A stretch of DNA of 64,000 nt, taken from assembly GCF_013403915.1 (NCBI RefSeq), contig NZ_JABFDI010000008.1, forward strand, positions 113,274-177,273, written 5' to 3'. Shown here in pieces: positions 37,711 to 47,491 of the stretch. Each line of letters starts with the position of its first letter. The first letter of the stretch is position 1. A model generated the notes under the pieces. That model made no database searches. It saw nothing but the letters and a program-made list of their open reading frames with translations, and was not told the DNA's origin. Source of the DNA: Winogradskyella pacifica (lineage in GTDB: Bacteria > Bacteroidota > Bacteroidia > Flavobacteriales > Flavobacteriaceae). The translations under genes and the position numbers were made by a program.

Positions 37711-38568
37711 ATGATACAATCCATGACAGGTTATGGGAAATCTGTACTACAGCTCCCAACTAAAAAAATATCTATAGAATTAAAATCTTTAAATAGCAAA
37801 AGCTTAGACCTCAACGCTCGTATGCCTTCTATGTATAGAGCAAAGGAATTAGACATAAGAAAACTTATTGCTAAAAACCTTGTTAGAGGAAAAGTGGATT
37901 TCTCATTATATGTAGAAATTACAGGTGAAGATACCAGCACTAAGATTAACAAAACAGTAGTTAACGAATACATTAAACAACTTAAGGAGGTTGTAGATGG
38001 TGATGCTATTGAGTTATTAAAAATGGCGATTCGTATGCCAGATGCTATAACTACAGAACGCGATGATATCGATGAAGAAGAATGGTCTTTAATTAGTGAA
38101 GAAATAGATAAAGCCATAGCAAACATTGTTATTTATAGAGAAGATGAAGGAGCGACACTAAAGCAAGATTTTGAAGATAGAATTAGCACATTAAGACGTC
38201 TATTAAACGAAGTTATTACGATGGATCCTGAACGTATTGATGGCGTAAGAGCGCGTTTAGAAAAAGGCATTTCTGATATTAAAGAAAAAGTAGATGAAAA
38301 CCGTTTTGAACAAGAATTGGTTTATTACATAGAGAAATTTGATATTACAGAAGAAAAAGTAAGATTAGAAAATCATTTAGATTATTTTACTAAAGCTTTA
38401 GATTCTGAAGATTCTAACGGAAAGAAATTAGGTTTTATTTCTCAGGAAATCGGAAGAGAGATCAATACTATTGGCTCAAAATCTAATTATGCACCAATGC
38501 AAAAATTAGTAGTTCAGATGAAGGATGAACTTGAAAAAATTAAGGAACAATTATTAAACGTGCTCTAA
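37711..38568 (+). CDS. YicC/YloC-family endoribonuclease
   Basis: 285 residues from the ATG at 37711, giving the family's exact start MIQSMTGYGKSV; the 14 upstream codons contain the promoter. N-terminal YicC domain (about 1-150) and C-terminal DUF1732 domain (about 200-285, GKKLGFISQEIGREINTIGSKSN). YicC and YloC are ring-shaped ribonucleases linked to mRNA or sRNA turnover. gmk and nadD follow, a conserved block. Confidence 0.94.
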   Translation: MIQSMTGYGKSVLQLPTKKISIELKSLNSKSLDLNARMPSMYRAKELDIRKLIAKNLVRGKVDFSLYVEITGEDTSTKINKTVVNEYIKQLKEVVDGDAIELLKMAIRMPDAITTERDDIDEEEWSLISEEIDKAIANIVIYREDEGATLKQDFEDRISTLRRLLNEVITMDPERIDGVRARLEKGISDIKEKVDENRFEQELVYYIEKFDITEEKVRLENHLDYFTKALDSEDSNGKKLGFISQEIGREINTIGSKSNYAPMQKLVVQMKDELEKIKEQLLNVL

Positions 38569-38620
38569 ATTAGTTGACGTTCTCGGTCGCGGTATACAGT
38601 AAAAAGTAAAACAAGTTATT

Positions 38621-39211
38621 TTGTCAGAAATTAAAAACGAAGTACAAGGCAAGCTCATTGTCTTTTCAGCACCATCTGGTTCTGGAAAAACAACCATAGT
38701 TCGCCACCTATTAAAACAGCAAGAACTCAATCTAGAATTTTCTATCTCTGCGACATCGCGCGACAAACGTGGTAATGAGGTTAATGGGCGAGATTACTAT
38801 TACCTATCGCTTAAAGAATTTAAAAACCGAATTAAAAACGATGAGTTTTTAGAATGGGAAGAAGTCTATAGAGACAATTTTTATGGGACGCTAAAAACTG
38901 AAATTGAACGTATTTGGGCAAAAGGCAAGCATGTTATTTTTGATATTGATGTATCAGGTGGCTTACGTATTAAAAGAAAGTTCCCAGAACAGACTATCGC
39001 TATTTTTGTAAAACCACCAGATTTGAATGAGTTGGTAAGACGACTAAAAGATCGCGGTGAAGAAAGTCCAGAAAAAATAAGTATGCGTGTGGCAAAAGCA
39101 CCAGCAGAATTGGCTACGGCTCCACTTTTTGATGAAATTGTTGTTAATTCTGATTTAGACAAAGCTTTAAAGGATGCTTACAAATTGGTTTCAGAATTTA
39201 TAGCGAAGTAA
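38621..39211 (+). CDS. gmk: Guanylate kinase
   Basis: 196 residues from TTG at 38621 (MSEIKNEVQGKLIVFSAP); no ATG fits in front of the P-loop, so the TTG start is well supported. P-loop SAPSGSGKTTIV and the GMP-binding block SATSRDKRGNEVNGRDYYYL are intact. It phosphorylates GMP to GDP with ATP. nadD begins 1 base after its stop, indicating co-transcription. Confidence 0.96.
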   Translation: MSEIKNEVQGKLIVFSAPSGSGKTTIVRHLLKQQELNLEFSISATSRDKRGNEVNGRDYYYLSLKEFKNRIKNDEFLEWEEVYRDNFYGTLKTEIERIWAKGKHVIFDIDVSGGLRIKRKFPEQTIAIFVKPPDLNELVRRLKDRGEESPEKISMRVAKAPAELATAPLFDEIVVNSDLDKALKDAYKLVSEFIAK

Positions 39212-39212
39212 T

Positions 39213-39791
39213 ATGAAGGTCGGTCTATATTTTGGTACGTTTAATCCCATTCATGTTGGTCATTTAACCATTGCCAATCATTTAGCTGAGCATAGTGATT
39301 TAGACCAAGTTTGGTTTGTAGTTACCCCATTAAGTCCTTTTAAAAAGAAAAGCAGCTTACTAGACAATTACCACCGTTTAGAAATGGTTCATTTGGCGAC
39401 AAAGGATTACGACAAACTGAGACCAAGCGATATTGAATTTGGACTAAAACAACCGAATTACACTATTGATACGCTCACGTATCTTTTTGAAAAATATCCG
39501 AATTATGAGTTTGCCTTAATTATGGGAGAGGACAATTTAAAAAGTCTTCATAAATGGAAAAACTATGAACTCATTCTCGAAAATCATAGTATTTACGTTT
39601 ACCCTAGAATATCTGAAGGCAAAATAGACACGCAATTTAATAATCATTCTAAAATCACAAAAGTTGACGCCCCCATTATGGAGCTCTCTTCAACGTTTAT
39701 TAGAAATGAAATTAAAGACGGAAAAAATGTGCGTCCGATCTTGCCAGAACATGTGTGGCAATTTATTGATGAGATGAATTTTTATAGGTAA
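39213..39791 (+). CDS. nadD: Nicotinate-nucleotide adenylyltransferase
   Basis: 192 residues. The nucleotidyltransferase start MKVGLYFGTFNPIHVGHLTIA contains the GTFNPxHxGH motif. ELSSTFIRNEIKDG near the end is the ISSTxIR-type motif. It adenylylates nicotinate mononucleotide in NAD synthesis. It follows gmk with a 1-base gap. Confidence 0.95.
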   Translation: MKVGLYFGTFNPIHVGHLTIANHLAEHSDLDQVWFVVTPLSPFKKKSSLLDNYHRLEMVHLATKDYDKLRPSDIEFGLKQPNYTIDTLTYLFEKYPNYEFALIMGEDNLKSLHKWKNYELILENHSIYVYPRISEGKIDTQFNNHSKITKVDAPIMELSSTFIRNEIKDGKNVRPILPEHVWQFIDEMNFYR

Positions 39792-39795
39792 CACA

Positions 39796-39813
39796 TTCCT
39801 GCGAACGCAGGAA
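39796..39813. repeat. Solitary palindromic repeat TTCCTGCG-AA-CGCAGGAA
   Basis: An 8-bp stem with a 2-base loop, 4 bases after nadD, related to the palindromic arms at 12996-13140. It may also help end the yicC-gmk-nadD transcript, though its T-tract (CCTCTTTTG) is weak. Confidence 0.6.
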
Positions 39814-39885
39814 CCTCTTTTGTAATCACTTGACACTTTTAATGTATAGTTTTTTAAGCTGATGAGATATCCACTTTCGTGAGTC

Positions 39886-40245
39886 TTAAAAATGATAAAA
39901 AGCATTTTCATAATGAATGAGTTGCTCTGTTGTTTTATTCTTTAAAACAGCAACAATATCAAAACGGGTTTCTAAATCGATATCATTTTCAATTACAAAA
40001 GCATCCATAGCTTTCACTAGTAATTTAATTTTACTAGGTGTGACGAACTCTTGTGGATCACCGAAAAATTCAGAATTTCGCGTTTTCACTTCCACACAAA
40101 TCATAAAATCATTGTGCTTGGCGATAATATCAATTTCGGCTTTTTGAAACACGTAATTACGAACAATGATTTCATAGCCTTTTTTTATAAGCAATTCTGC
40201 TGCGAGTTGCTCACCTAATTTACCGAGTTCGTTGTGTTGTGCCAT
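39886..40245 (-). CDS. YraN/UPF0102-family endonuclease-like protein
   Basis: 119 residues with the restriction-endonuclease-like core: GKLGEQLAAELLIKKGYEIIVRNY, then EIDIIAKHNDFMICVEVKTR. The E-x-D...ExK residues are all present. The family's role is unsettled; a link to Holliday-junction or recombination processing has been proposed. Convergent with nadD; single gene. Confidence 0.92.
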   Translation of the reverse strand: MAQHNELGKLGEQLAAELLIKKGYEIIVRNYVFQKAEIDIIAKHNDFMICVEVKTRNSEFFGDPQEFVTPSKIKLLVKAMDAFVIENDIDLETRFDIVAVLKNKTTEQLIHYENAFYHF

Positions 40246-40399
40246 TTTTCAGTCTTCAGTTCTCTGTTTTCTGTCAAAAAAATTAGGCATACTTTAGAGT
40301 TCGCTTCAATATACAAAAATTGCAGTATCATAAAGGATGTTTAGTCAATCTGAGTCAAAGCATCTTTGTTTGAAGCACATAAAATCTTACAATTAGCCA

Positions 40400-40407
40400 T
40401 ATCTTTG
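40400..40407 (+). promoter_or_regulatory. Promoter -7 element TATCTTTG
   Basis: Exact TAnnTTTG match, 21 bases before the ATG at 40429; no well-spaced -33 TTTG. Confidence 0.5.
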
Positions 40408-40428
40408 TAACGCTTTAAAACATGCGAA

Positions 40429-40731
40429 ATGGCTAGTCATATTAAATGCCCAAATTGTGGTCTCTACAATACAAATCAAGACTATTGCACCAATTGCAAC
40501 ACGCTTCTATCTTATAAAAAAAGACGAGAACTAACGTTTGCTCAAGATGAAAAAGAGCGTCGTGAACGCGAGCGTATTCAAAAAGAAGCATCTCCATCGT
40601 TTTATGAAAAGCATAAAGATCACCGGTTTTTAATAGTGCGTGTTTTTGTTAAAGTTATTCACTCTATTTGGATGGGATTTATAGCCATCGGGATGTTTAT
40701 TGCCTGGCTAATAACTGCTATTGCTGCATGA
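40429..40731 (+). CDS. Small zinc-ribbon membrane protein
   Basis: 100 residues. Cys7, Cys10, Cys20 and Cys23 form an N-terminal zinc ribbon. A charged Lys/Glu/Arg helix follows (about 28-58), then one C-terminal membrane helix (about 72-98, VIHSIWMGFIAIGMFIAWLI). Probably a membrane-anchored cytoplasmic adaptor; function unknown. The stop overlaps the next ATG (ATGA), so translation of the two is coupled. Confidence 0.78.
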   Translation: MASHIKCPNCGLYNTNQDYCTNCNTLLSYKKRRELTFAQDEKERRERERIQKEASPSFYEKHKDHRFLIVRVFVKVIHSIWMGFIAIGMFIAWLITAIAA

Positions 40732-41081
40732 GCATTCTAAAGCACCCTATTTTCTATATCAGTGTATTAGTCGCTTCTGCATTATACATCGCAAACCGTT
40801 TTGAAGTACCGCTTCCTAATTGGATGTATTTTTACATCAATGACTTTTTATGTATGCCAATTGTTTTAGGTACATGCTTAGCCATTTTAAGAATCCTAAA
40901 GAAAACCGAAGCACTTTACGTACCTATTAGTGTGGTTTTAGCACTAACGCTCTATTTTTTAATTTATTTTGAATGGCTAATGCCTCAAATAAACACACGT
41001 TATACTAGTGATATAATTGACGTTGGACTTTACTTTTTAGGAGCCATTTTGTTTTTCAAGTTTCAAAAACAATTATTCTGA
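40728..41081 (+). CDS. Small hypothetical membrane protein
   Basis: 117 residues from ATG 40728 (MSILKHPIFYISV). The frame extends upstream to 40668, but the ATGA overlap with the zinc-ribbon gene marks this start. Four hydrophobic segments (about 7-22, 34-54, 62-82, 94-112) and almost no soluble part. It probably acts with the zinc-ribbon membrane protein. Its 3' end overlaps the convergent LD-carboxypeptidase gene by 9 bases. Confidence 0.75.
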   Translation: MSILKHPIFYISVLVASALYIANRFEVPLPNWMYFYINDFLCMPIVLGTCLAILRILKKTEALYVPISVVLALTLYFLIYFEWLMPQINTRYTSDIIDVGLYFLGAILFFKFQKQLF

Positions 41082-42098
41082 GAATTTTAAAGTCGATTGT
41101 TCTTTACCAACTTTCAACTCTAGAGTTCGTCCCAAAACCAAAGCTCGATTGTCTTTTTCGTGTCCTGCAGGCATATTGAATGTAATTGGAAAATCGTAGT
41201 CTTCTAAAGCATCAAGAATCAATTGCTCTACCGAAGTTCCCCAAAGTGTCGTATTCTTTCGCATTCTAGACATATCACCAACCACAAGTCCATTCAAATT
41301 ATCAAAATAACCAGCGCGCTTCATACTTTGTAACATACGGTCAATGTGGTATTTGTACTCACCAATTTCCTCAATAAACAGAATTTTTCCAGAGGTATCT
41401 ATGCTCTCTTTAGAACCCAACATGGTATGTAACATCGTTAGATTTCCTCCGACTAATTCTCCTGATGTTTCTCCGACTCTATTATAGTTTGAGCCTTTTA
41501 AAGTATAGTTTTCAGGATTTCCGAAAATAGCCGATTTAAACGTTTCAACGGATTCCTTTATAGCATTCAAATCTTTGGTTAAACTCACACACATTATAGC
41601 GTGTAAGGACTGAAATCCTTCATTATGAACCTGATTGTGCAATGCTGTGATATCACTATAACCAATAATCCATTTCGGATTTTTCTTAAATTTAGTATAA
41701 TTCAATTTATCCAAAATCCTAACCGTTCCGTAACCACCTCGCGCACACCAAATCGCGCTAATTTTAGGATCGTCCATAGCGTTTTGCAAATCTTCGCAAC
41801 GCTCGGCATCTGTACCAGCAAAATGATTGAACTGGTTAAAAACATGGTCCCCAACAATGGCATGCAATCCCCAACTTTCTAGAAGTTTTACAGCATCTTG
41901 CACTTCGCCTACTCTACTTTTTAAAATCCCTGAAGGTGCAACAATAGCCACAGTATCACCTGCTTTTAAATAGGGTGGTTGTATTAATTGTGAAGTCATT
42001 TCCGTTGGTTTATTAGTTTTGTTTTGAGCAAGGGCATTACGATTTGCAACTATTAGGATCACAAAAAATAGATATACAAAATGGGGTCTTAAATTCAT
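41073..42098 (-). CDS. LD-carboxypeptidase (S66 family), exported
   Basis: 341 residues with an N-terminal signal peptide (about 1-24, ending NALAQ), so it acts in the periplasm. The S66 catalytic triad is visible: Ser in WIIGYSDITALHNQ, Glu in ILFIEEIGEYKY, His in FNMPAGHEKDNRALVLG. The oxyanion-side block AIWCARGGYGTVRIL is also present. It trims the terminal D-Ala from murein tetrapeptides in cell-wall recycling. Single gene. Confidence 0.93.
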   Translation of the reverse strand: MNLRPHFVYLFFVILIVANRNALAQNKTNKPTEMTSQLIQPPYLKAGDTVAIVAPSGILKSRVGEVQDAVKLLESWGLHAIVGDHVFNQFNHFAGTDAERCEDLQNAMDDPKISAIWCARGGYGTVRILDKLNYTKFKKNPKWIIGYSDITALHNQVHNEGFQSLHAIMCVSLTKDLNAIKESVETFKSAIFGNPENYTLKGSNYNRVGETSGELVGGNLTMLHTMLGSKESIDTSGKILFIEEIGEYKYHIDRMLQSMKRAGYFDNLNGLVVGDMSRMRKNTTLWGTSVEQLILDALEDYDFPITFNMPAGHEKDNRALVLGRTLELKVGKEQSTLKFSE

Positions 42099-42152
42099 AA
42101 AAACTACTTTTGGTAAAAGTACATTTTTTTTCTAAATCCCTTATATATTGCG

Positions 42153-42160
42153 TACTTTTG
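42153..42160 (+). promoter_or_regulatory. Promoter -7 element TACTTTTG
   Basis: Exact TAnnTTTG match, 13 bases before the first ATG of metG (22 before the second), giving a very short leader. Confidence 0.6.
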
Positions 42161-42173
42161 TAGCTTCAAAAAA

Positions 42174-44252
42174 ATGAAAGCCATGTCGAAAAGATATACC
42201 ATAACAGCAGCATTACCATATACAAACGGCCCAATTCATATTGGACATTTAGCTGGTGTTTATGTGCCTGCAGATATTTATTCTAGATACTTAAGATTAA
42301 CTGGCAATGATGTTGCTTTTATTTGCGGAAGTGATGAGCACGGTGTGCCAATTACCATCAAAGCAAAAAAAGAAGGAGTCACTCCCCAAGATATTGTGGA
42401 TAAATATCATGCGATTATCAAGCAATCTTTTATTGACTTTGGTATTACTTTCGATAACTACTCGCGTACGACAGCTAAAATTCATCACGATACGGCTCAA
42501 GAGTTTTTCAAAACCCTTTATGACAAAAACGAATTTGTAGAAGAAGTGACTGAACAATTGTACGATGCAGAAGCAAATCAGTTTTTAGCAGATCGTTTTG
42601 TTACAGGAACCTGTCCTAAATGTGGCAACGAAGAAGCTTATGGAGATCAGTGCGAAAGCTGTGGATCGAGTTTAAATGCCACAGATTTAATTAATCCTAA
42701 ATCAGCAATTACAGGCAATGTACCAAGCTTAAAAGAAACCAAACACTGGTTTTTACCTTTAAATAAACACGAAGATTTTCTACGTGAATGGATTTTAAAA
42801 GGTCATAAAAAAGATTGGAAACCTAATGTTTACGGTCAAGTAAAATCTTGGATTGACGATGGCTTACGTCCACGTGCCGTAACCAGAGATTTAGATTGGG
42901 GAATTCCTGTACCTGTTGAAGGTGGCGAAGGCAAAGTGCTTTACGTTTGGTTTGATGCTCCTATTGGTTACATATCTGCAACCAAAGAATGGGCAGCACG
43001 CGAAGGTAAAAACTGGGAAGATTATTGGAAAGACGAAGACACCAAATTGGTACACTTTATAGGAAAGGATAATATTGTATTTCACTGTATTATTTTCCCT
43101 GCCATGCTAAAAGCTGAAGGCTCTTATATTTTACCAGATAATGTACCAGCTAACGAATTTTTAAATTTAGAAGGTCAGAAATTATCAACCTCTAAAAACT
43201 GGGCGGTTTGGTTACCAGATTATTTAATCGATTTCCCTAATCAACAAGATGTGTTGCGTTACGCTTTAACGGCAAATGCCCCAGAATCTAAGGATAACGA
43301 TTTTACGTGGAAAGATTTTCAAGCTAGAAACAATAATGAATTGGTGGCTATCTTCGGAAACTTTATCAATCGTGTGGTGGTTTTAACGAATAAATATTAC
43401 GACGGCATTATTCCGGCACCATCGGACTATTCTACTATTGACGAAGAAACTTTAGCAGCTGTAAAAGCGTATCCTGCTGTGATTTCGAGTTCTATTGAAC
43501 GTTATCGTTTTAGAGAAGCGAGTCAAGAATTGATGAACTTAGCACGACTAGGAAATAAGTATTTGGCAGACGAAGAGCCATGGAAAACGTTTAAAACAGA
43601 TGAAGCACGCACCGAAACCGTAATGTTTGTGGCTTTACAAATTGCGTCTGCCTTAGCTGTTTTATCAGAACCGTTCTTACCATTTACCTCAACCAAGTTA
43701 AAAGGTATTTTAAATTCGAATGGTAACGGATGGAAAGACGTTTCAACAAAAGATATTTTAATTCCCGCAGCACATCAAATTGGAAAAGGAGAGTTATTAT
43801 TCTCTAAAATTGAAGATTCTGAAATTCAAATACAACTCGATAAATTAGAAGCTAGCAAAAAAGCTAATGAAGCTGAAAAAAAGGTAGTAGAACCTCAAAA
43901 AGAAGAAATTACGTTTGATGATTTTACCAAATTAGATTTGCGTGTTGGTACTATTATCGAAGCAGAAAAAATGCCAAAAACCAAAAAACTTTTAGTCTTA
44001 AAAGTAGATACTGGCATTGACACAAGAACCATTGTTTCTGGTATTGCCGAAAGCTTTTCACCAGAAGACGTCATAGGTAAACGTGTTACTGTTTTAGTAA
44101 ATTTAGCACCCAGAGCTTTACGAGGAGTTGAGAGTCAAGGTATGATTTTAATGACGGAAGACGAAACTGGAAAGTTGGTTTTTGTGAATCCTGATACTTC
44201 GACTGCGCTCAGCACAAGTGATGGAGTTAAGAATGGATTGCAGATTAGTTAA
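42174..44252 (+). CDS. metG: Methionyl-tRNA synthetase with C-terminal tRNA-binding domain
   Basis: 692 residues. HIGH signature in [20 protein letters not shown], a zinc knuckle with CPKC and CESC (about 145-165), and the KMSKS-equivalent loop reads [11 protein letters not shown], a variant usual in Bacteroidota. The anticodon-binding domain is followed by an EMAP-II-like tRNA-binding domain (about 590-692, [21 protein letters not shown]), which also mediates dimerisation. MSKRYT at 42183 is an alternative start. Housekeeping gene; the accessory DUF488 cassette begins 20 bases after it. Confidence 0.97.
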   Translation: MKAMSKRYTITAALPYTNGPIHIGHLAGVYVPADIYSRYLRLTGNDVAFICGSDEHGVPITIKAKKEGVTPQDIVDKYHAIIKQSFIDFGITFDNYSRTTAKIHHDTAQEFFKTLYDKNEFVEEVTEQLYDAEANQFLADRFVTGTCPKCGNEEAYGDQCESCGSSLNATDLINPKSAITGNVPSLKETKHWFLPLNKHEDFLREWILKGHKKDWKPNVYGQVKSWIDDGLRPRAVTRDLDWGIPVPVEGGEGKVLYVWFDAPIGYISATKEWAAREGKNWEDYWKDEDTKLVHFIGKDNIVFHCIIFPAMLKAEGSYILPDNVPANEFLNLEGQKLSTSKNWAVWLPDYLIDFPNQQDVLRYALTANAPESKDNDFTWKDFQARNNNELVAIFGNFINRVVVLTNKYYDGIIPAPSDYSTIDEETLAAVKAYPAVISSSIERYRFREASQELMNLARLGNKYLADEEPWKTFKTDEARTETVMFVALQIASALAVLSEPFLPFTSTKLKGILNSNGNGWKDVSTKDILIPAAHQIGKGELLFSKIEDSEIQIQLDKLEASKKANEAEKKVVEPQKEEITFDDFTKLDLRVGTIIEAEKMPKTKKLLVLKVDTGIDTRTIVSGIAESFSPEDVIGKRVTVLVNLAPRALRGVESQGMILMTEDETGKLVFVNPDTSTALSTSDGVKNGLQIS

Positions 44253-44272
44253 GAATTTCATATATTTAATGG

Positions 44273-45160
44273 ATGTATTATAGAAGAAAAGTAGCACTAT
44301 CACTTTTACAAGTATTTAATAATGAACTTGATAAAATTCAAATTCAAAAATTATTATTTCTTCATAGTCGATATAAAACTAAAAAGAAAACATATGATTT
44401 TGTTCCATATAAATTCGGTTGTTTTTCTTTTCAAGCAAATGCTGATCTAAATACTTTAAAAAAGTATGGTATTGTTTCTGAATCATCCAAATCTTGGACA
44501 AAATTAGATGAAACAAACTATCTATCACAATTAGATAAAGAAGATAAAAAGATTATTTCTGATTTTGCCATTATTTATAAAAATAAAACAAATGATGATT
44601 TGATTGACTTAACTTATAAGAGATATCCATATTATGCTATTAACAGTACTATTGCTCATAAGTATCTAAATTCTGATAATTTAAAAAACCTTGATAATTT
44701 TAGATCATTTGAGAATAATATTACTTTATTTACAATTGGCTATGAAGGCATATCACTTGAGCATTATTTAAATAAACTTATAAAAAACAACATTAAACTT
44801 TTATGTGATGTTCGTAAAAATGCTTTAAGCATGAAATACGGCTTTAGTAAAAACCAATTAAGAAATGCATGCGAAGGTGTAGGTATAAATTACATACATA
44901 TACCAGAAGTTGGAATTAACTCTGATAAACGTCAAAAACTAAACACTCAAGCCGATTATGATAAATTATTCAAAGAATATATATCTACCAATCTTTCTAA
45001 AACAACTAGCAATCAAAAAGAGATTATTGATTTATTGAAACAGTATAAAAGAATAGCTCTTACCTGTTTTGAAGCTGACAACTGCCAATGCCACAGAACT
45101 CATTTAGCCGAAGCAATATCTAATTTCAAAGAATTCAAATACCAAGTAGAGCATTTATAA
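44273..45160 (+). CDS. DUF488-family protein with N-terminal winged-helix-like domain
   Basis: 295 residues. The N-terminal part (about 1-110: ELDKIQIQKLLFLHSRY, YDFVPYKFGCFSFQANADLN) resembles the Panacea/DUF4065 type of helical domain. The C-terminal part (about 150-290) is DUF488: LFTIGYEGISLEHYLNKLIK, LLCDVRKNALSMKYGFSK, and the Cys/His block ALTCFEADNCQCHRTHLAEAI. The family has no settled function. Two sampled 60-base lines contain 10 and 13 G/C, far below a metG line with 27, which suggests horizontal acquisition. The partner gene follows after 3 bases. Confidence 0.85.
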   Translation: MYYRRKVALSLLQVFNNELDKIQIQKLLFLHSRYKTKKKTYDFVPYKFGCFSFQANADLNTLKKYGIVSESSKSWTKLDETNYLSQLDKEDKKIISDFAIIYKNKTNDDLIDLTYKRYPYYAINSTIAHKYLNSDNLKNLDNFRSFENNITLFTIGYEGISLEHYLNKLIKNNIKLLCDVRKNALSMKYGFSKNQLRNACEGVGINYIHIPEVGINSDKRQKLNTQADYDKLFKEYISTNLSKTTSNQKEIIDLLKQYKRIALTCFEADNCQCHRTHLAEAISNFKEFKYQVEHL

Positions 45161-45163
45161 AAT

Positions 45164-45982
45164 ATGCCAATAAAGAAAATTCTAATAACAGTTACAACTT
45201 ATCCTCTTCCTTCAAGAAGTTATGATGAATTAGTTTGTACTGCTGGAATTTTAGAAAATGGTACTTGGATTAGAATCTATCCTATTCCTCTAAGTTTTTT
45301 AAATCAAATTAAAAAAAGTACAGGCTTTAAAAAATACACTTGGATTGAATTAGATGTAATACCAAGAACCGATGATTTTCGACCTGAAAGTCATTCACCA
45401 AAAAGCTACAATGTTAAAATTATTAGCACATTAAACACTAAAGATTACTGGAAAGAACGTAAAGAATTTTGTCTCAGAAATGTTTATACCAATAAAGCTA
45501 AATTAATATTAGATTCCCAAAGCCCGACAAATGTTTCTCTGGCTACGTTTAAACCATCAAAAATAATTGATTTCGTTATTGAGGAAGATGCTGCTGAATG
45601 GAAAGATGAATGGAAAGAACTTAGAAAACAAACAGATTTATTTGCCGAAATTGAAAGTGATCCCGAAAAGCTTATTCCAAAAGTCCCATTCAAGTTTTAC
45701 TATATTTTTGAAGATGATGAAGGAGTATCGAGTAGATTAATGATTGAAGACTGGGAAATCTTTCAACTCTATTGGAATTGCCTCAAAAATTCTAATGGAG
45801 ATAAGAATAATGCCATTAAGAAAGTAAGACAAAAATACTTTACTTCTTTCGTTTCAAAGCATGAAATTTATTTGTTTTTAGGAACAACGATGCAATGGCA
45901 TAGACGAAGAGCTACTAACCCTTTTGTTATTATCGGAATATTTTATCCAGTAATTCAGAATCAATTAACATTAGATTTCTAA
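45164..45982 (+). CDS. Unknown protein, partner of the DUF488 gene
   Basis: 272 residues, no signal or membrane segment. Conserved-looking blocks: an N-terminal KILITVTTYPLPSRSYDELV with AGILENGTWIRIYPIPLSF, and a C-terminal LFLGTTMQWHRR with NPFVIIGIFYPV. The ending is reminiscent of ASCH/EVE-like folds that bind modified nucleotides, but I cannot confirm this. The 3-base gap to the DUF488 gene and equal AT richness mark them as one transcription unit and probably one functional pair. Confidence 0.78.
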   Translation: MPIKKILITVTTYPLPSRSYDELVCTAGILENGTWIRIYPIPLSFLNQIKKSTGFKKYTWIELDVIPRTDDFRPESHSPKSYNVKIISTLNTKDYWKERKEFCLRNVYTNKAKLILDSQSPTNVSLATFKPSKIIDFVIEEDAAEWKDEWKELRKQTDLFAEIESDPEKLIPKVPFKFYYIFEDDEGVSSRLMIEDWEIFQLYWNCLKNSNGDKNNAIKKVRQKYFTSFVSKHEIYLFLGTTMQWHRRRATNPFVIIGIFYPVIQNQLTLDF

Positions 45983-46133
45983 GAACCAAAACTCATACTT
46001 CATTTCAAAAACTAAACCCTCAAGACATTCTGTTGAAAAACAAAAATTGCTAATGCATCAATAATTTTTTCTTTACAAGCAAGCCACGCGCTATACTTTA
46101 AGTAATTTTGAATTCACACATTACTTAAAGACA

Positions 46134-46604
46134 ATGAAAAAACTAGCACTATTATGTTTAACCGTTTGCTTTTTAGCTTGTGGAGCGTCAAAGATCGTTC
46201 GTCAATCTAAAAAAACGATTAAAGGAGATTGGACCTTAGCTTCTGTAAAATCTTCGGCCATTGGCGATTTAAAAATCACACTTCTTAATGATGCCGAAAA
46301 AGCGTGCTTCGAGAATAGTTCATGGCAATTTATTCCCAATAACAATACAGGAACTTATACCCTGTCTGGATTGAATTGTTCCTCAGATAAACGATTTTTC
46401 GCATTCACCATAGATGAAGTTAATGAAGATACTGGTTTATATAATTTCCTATTAAAACCGACCAACGAAAAGGGCAAATCGGAAACTAATGCTGGATTTC
46501 GATTAGAATTAACAGCACTTTCTGATACGGCTATGCAATGGCAACAAACCGTGAATTTAGACGGAAAGCCCATCACTATTACTATGAATTTTACAAAATT
46601 TTAA
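46134..46604 (+). CDS. Lipocalin-like lipoprotein
   Basis: 156 residues. Lipoprotein signal with Cys16 (VCFLAC). The body starts with the lipocalin-like GDWTLASVKSS block, has two cysteines that could bridge (about Cys63 and Cys82, KACFENSSW and SGLNCSSD), and ends with strands TMQWQQTVNLDGKPITITMNF. Probably a periplasm-facing lipid- or ligand-binding protein; ligand unknown. The OmpA-type lipoprotein gene follows on the same strand after 93 bases. Confidence 0.8.
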   Translation: MKKLALLCLTVCFLACGASKIVRQSKKTIKGDWTLASVKSSAIGDLKITLLNDAEKACFENSSWQFIPNNNTGTYTLSGLNCSSDKRFFAFTIDEVNEDTGLYNFLLKPTNEKGKSETNAGFRLELTALSDTAMQWQQTVNLDGKPITITMNFTKF

Positions 46605-46697
46605 ACTATGAAACGAGCATGTTCAAAATTTTATCACCTAAAGGAATGATTAAAAGCGAACAGCATCTGACCATTAAAAAACAATAAATAAAAACAT

Positions 46698-47405
46698 ATG
46701 AAACTATTAAATTATAAATCGAATTTAGCCATAACATTATCACTACTTTTAGTACTGATGACAAGTTGTAAGGCTGTAGATAACGCTAATAACAAACAAA
46801 AAGGAGCTGCCATTGGAGCTGCAGGTGGAGCCATCCTTGGTGCTATCATTGGAAACAACGTTGGTAAAGGCGGCAAAGGAGAATTAGGAGCTGTTATCGG
46901 AGGAGTTGTTGGTGGCGGAGCTGGTGTGCTTATTGGAAACAAAATGGATAAACAAGCTCAAGAAATTGAAACTGAAATCCCTGGAGCAACCGTAGAACGT
47001 GTAGATGACGGAATTGTAGTCACTTTTGATGAACAAAGTGGTGTTTATTTTGATACAGAAAAGTATAACATCAATGCTAAATCGCAAGAAACACTAAATA
47101 AATTAGCAAGTGTATTTACAGAATATCCAGATACAAACATTCTAGTCGTTGGCCATACAGATAGTTCTGGTAATGATGCTTACAACATGACGTTGTCTAA
47201 AAACAGAGCTGAAGCTGTAACTAATTACTTAACCGGAAAAGGTTTAGGTTACGGACGATTTACAACACACTGGTTTGGAGAAGAACAACCGATGTACGAT
47301 AATACAACAGTAGAAGGCCGTTCTAAGAACAGACGTGTCAATATTGCTATTGTGCCGAACGAAACAATGGTTAATGATGCGAAAAAAGAAGCCGGATCTA
47401 ATTAA
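46698..47405 (+). CDS. OmpA-family lipoprotein with glycine-zipper segment
   Basis: 235 residues. Lipoprotein signal with Cys24 (LLLVLMTSC). A glycine-zipper region (about 36-88, GAAIGAAGGAILGAIIGNN and GAVIGGVVGGGAGVLIGNK) is followed by an OmpA peptidoglycan-binding domain (about 115-225, NILVVGHTDSSGNDAYNMTL, KNRAEAVTNYL, EGRSKNRRVNIAI). It anchors the outer membrane to murein. It ends at a strong terminator that abuts the tex start codon. Confidence 0.93.
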   Translation: MKLLNYKSNLAITLSLLLVLMTSCKAVDNANNKQKGAAIGAAGGAILGAIIGNNVGKGGKGELGAVIGGVVGGGAGVLIGNKMDKQAQEIETEIPGATVERVDDGIVVTFDEQSGVYFDTEKYNINAKSQETLNKLASVFTEYPDTNILVVGHTDSSGNDAYNMTLSKNRAEAVTNYLTGKGLGYGRFTTHWFGEEQPMYDNTTVEGRSKNRRVNIAIVPNETMVNDAKKEAGSN

Positions 47406-47455
47406 TAACTTTTGCTAAAACTATTCGGCAATTACAATAGAGTTAAATATATTAC

Positions 47456-47491
47456 AGACCTTATAATTTTAAATTTATAAGGTCTTTTTTT
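47456..47491 (+). terminator. Intrinsic terminator directly before tex
   Basis: AGACCTTATAA (47456-47466) pairs perfectly with TTATAAGGTCT (47475-47485), followed by seven T residues ending at 47491. The tex ATG is the very next base. Confidence 0.9.

Noticed and set aside
43180..43215. KLSTSK in place of KMSKS in MetRS as an anomaly
   Set aside because: This variant is usual in Bacteroidota MetRS, and every other motif is intact.
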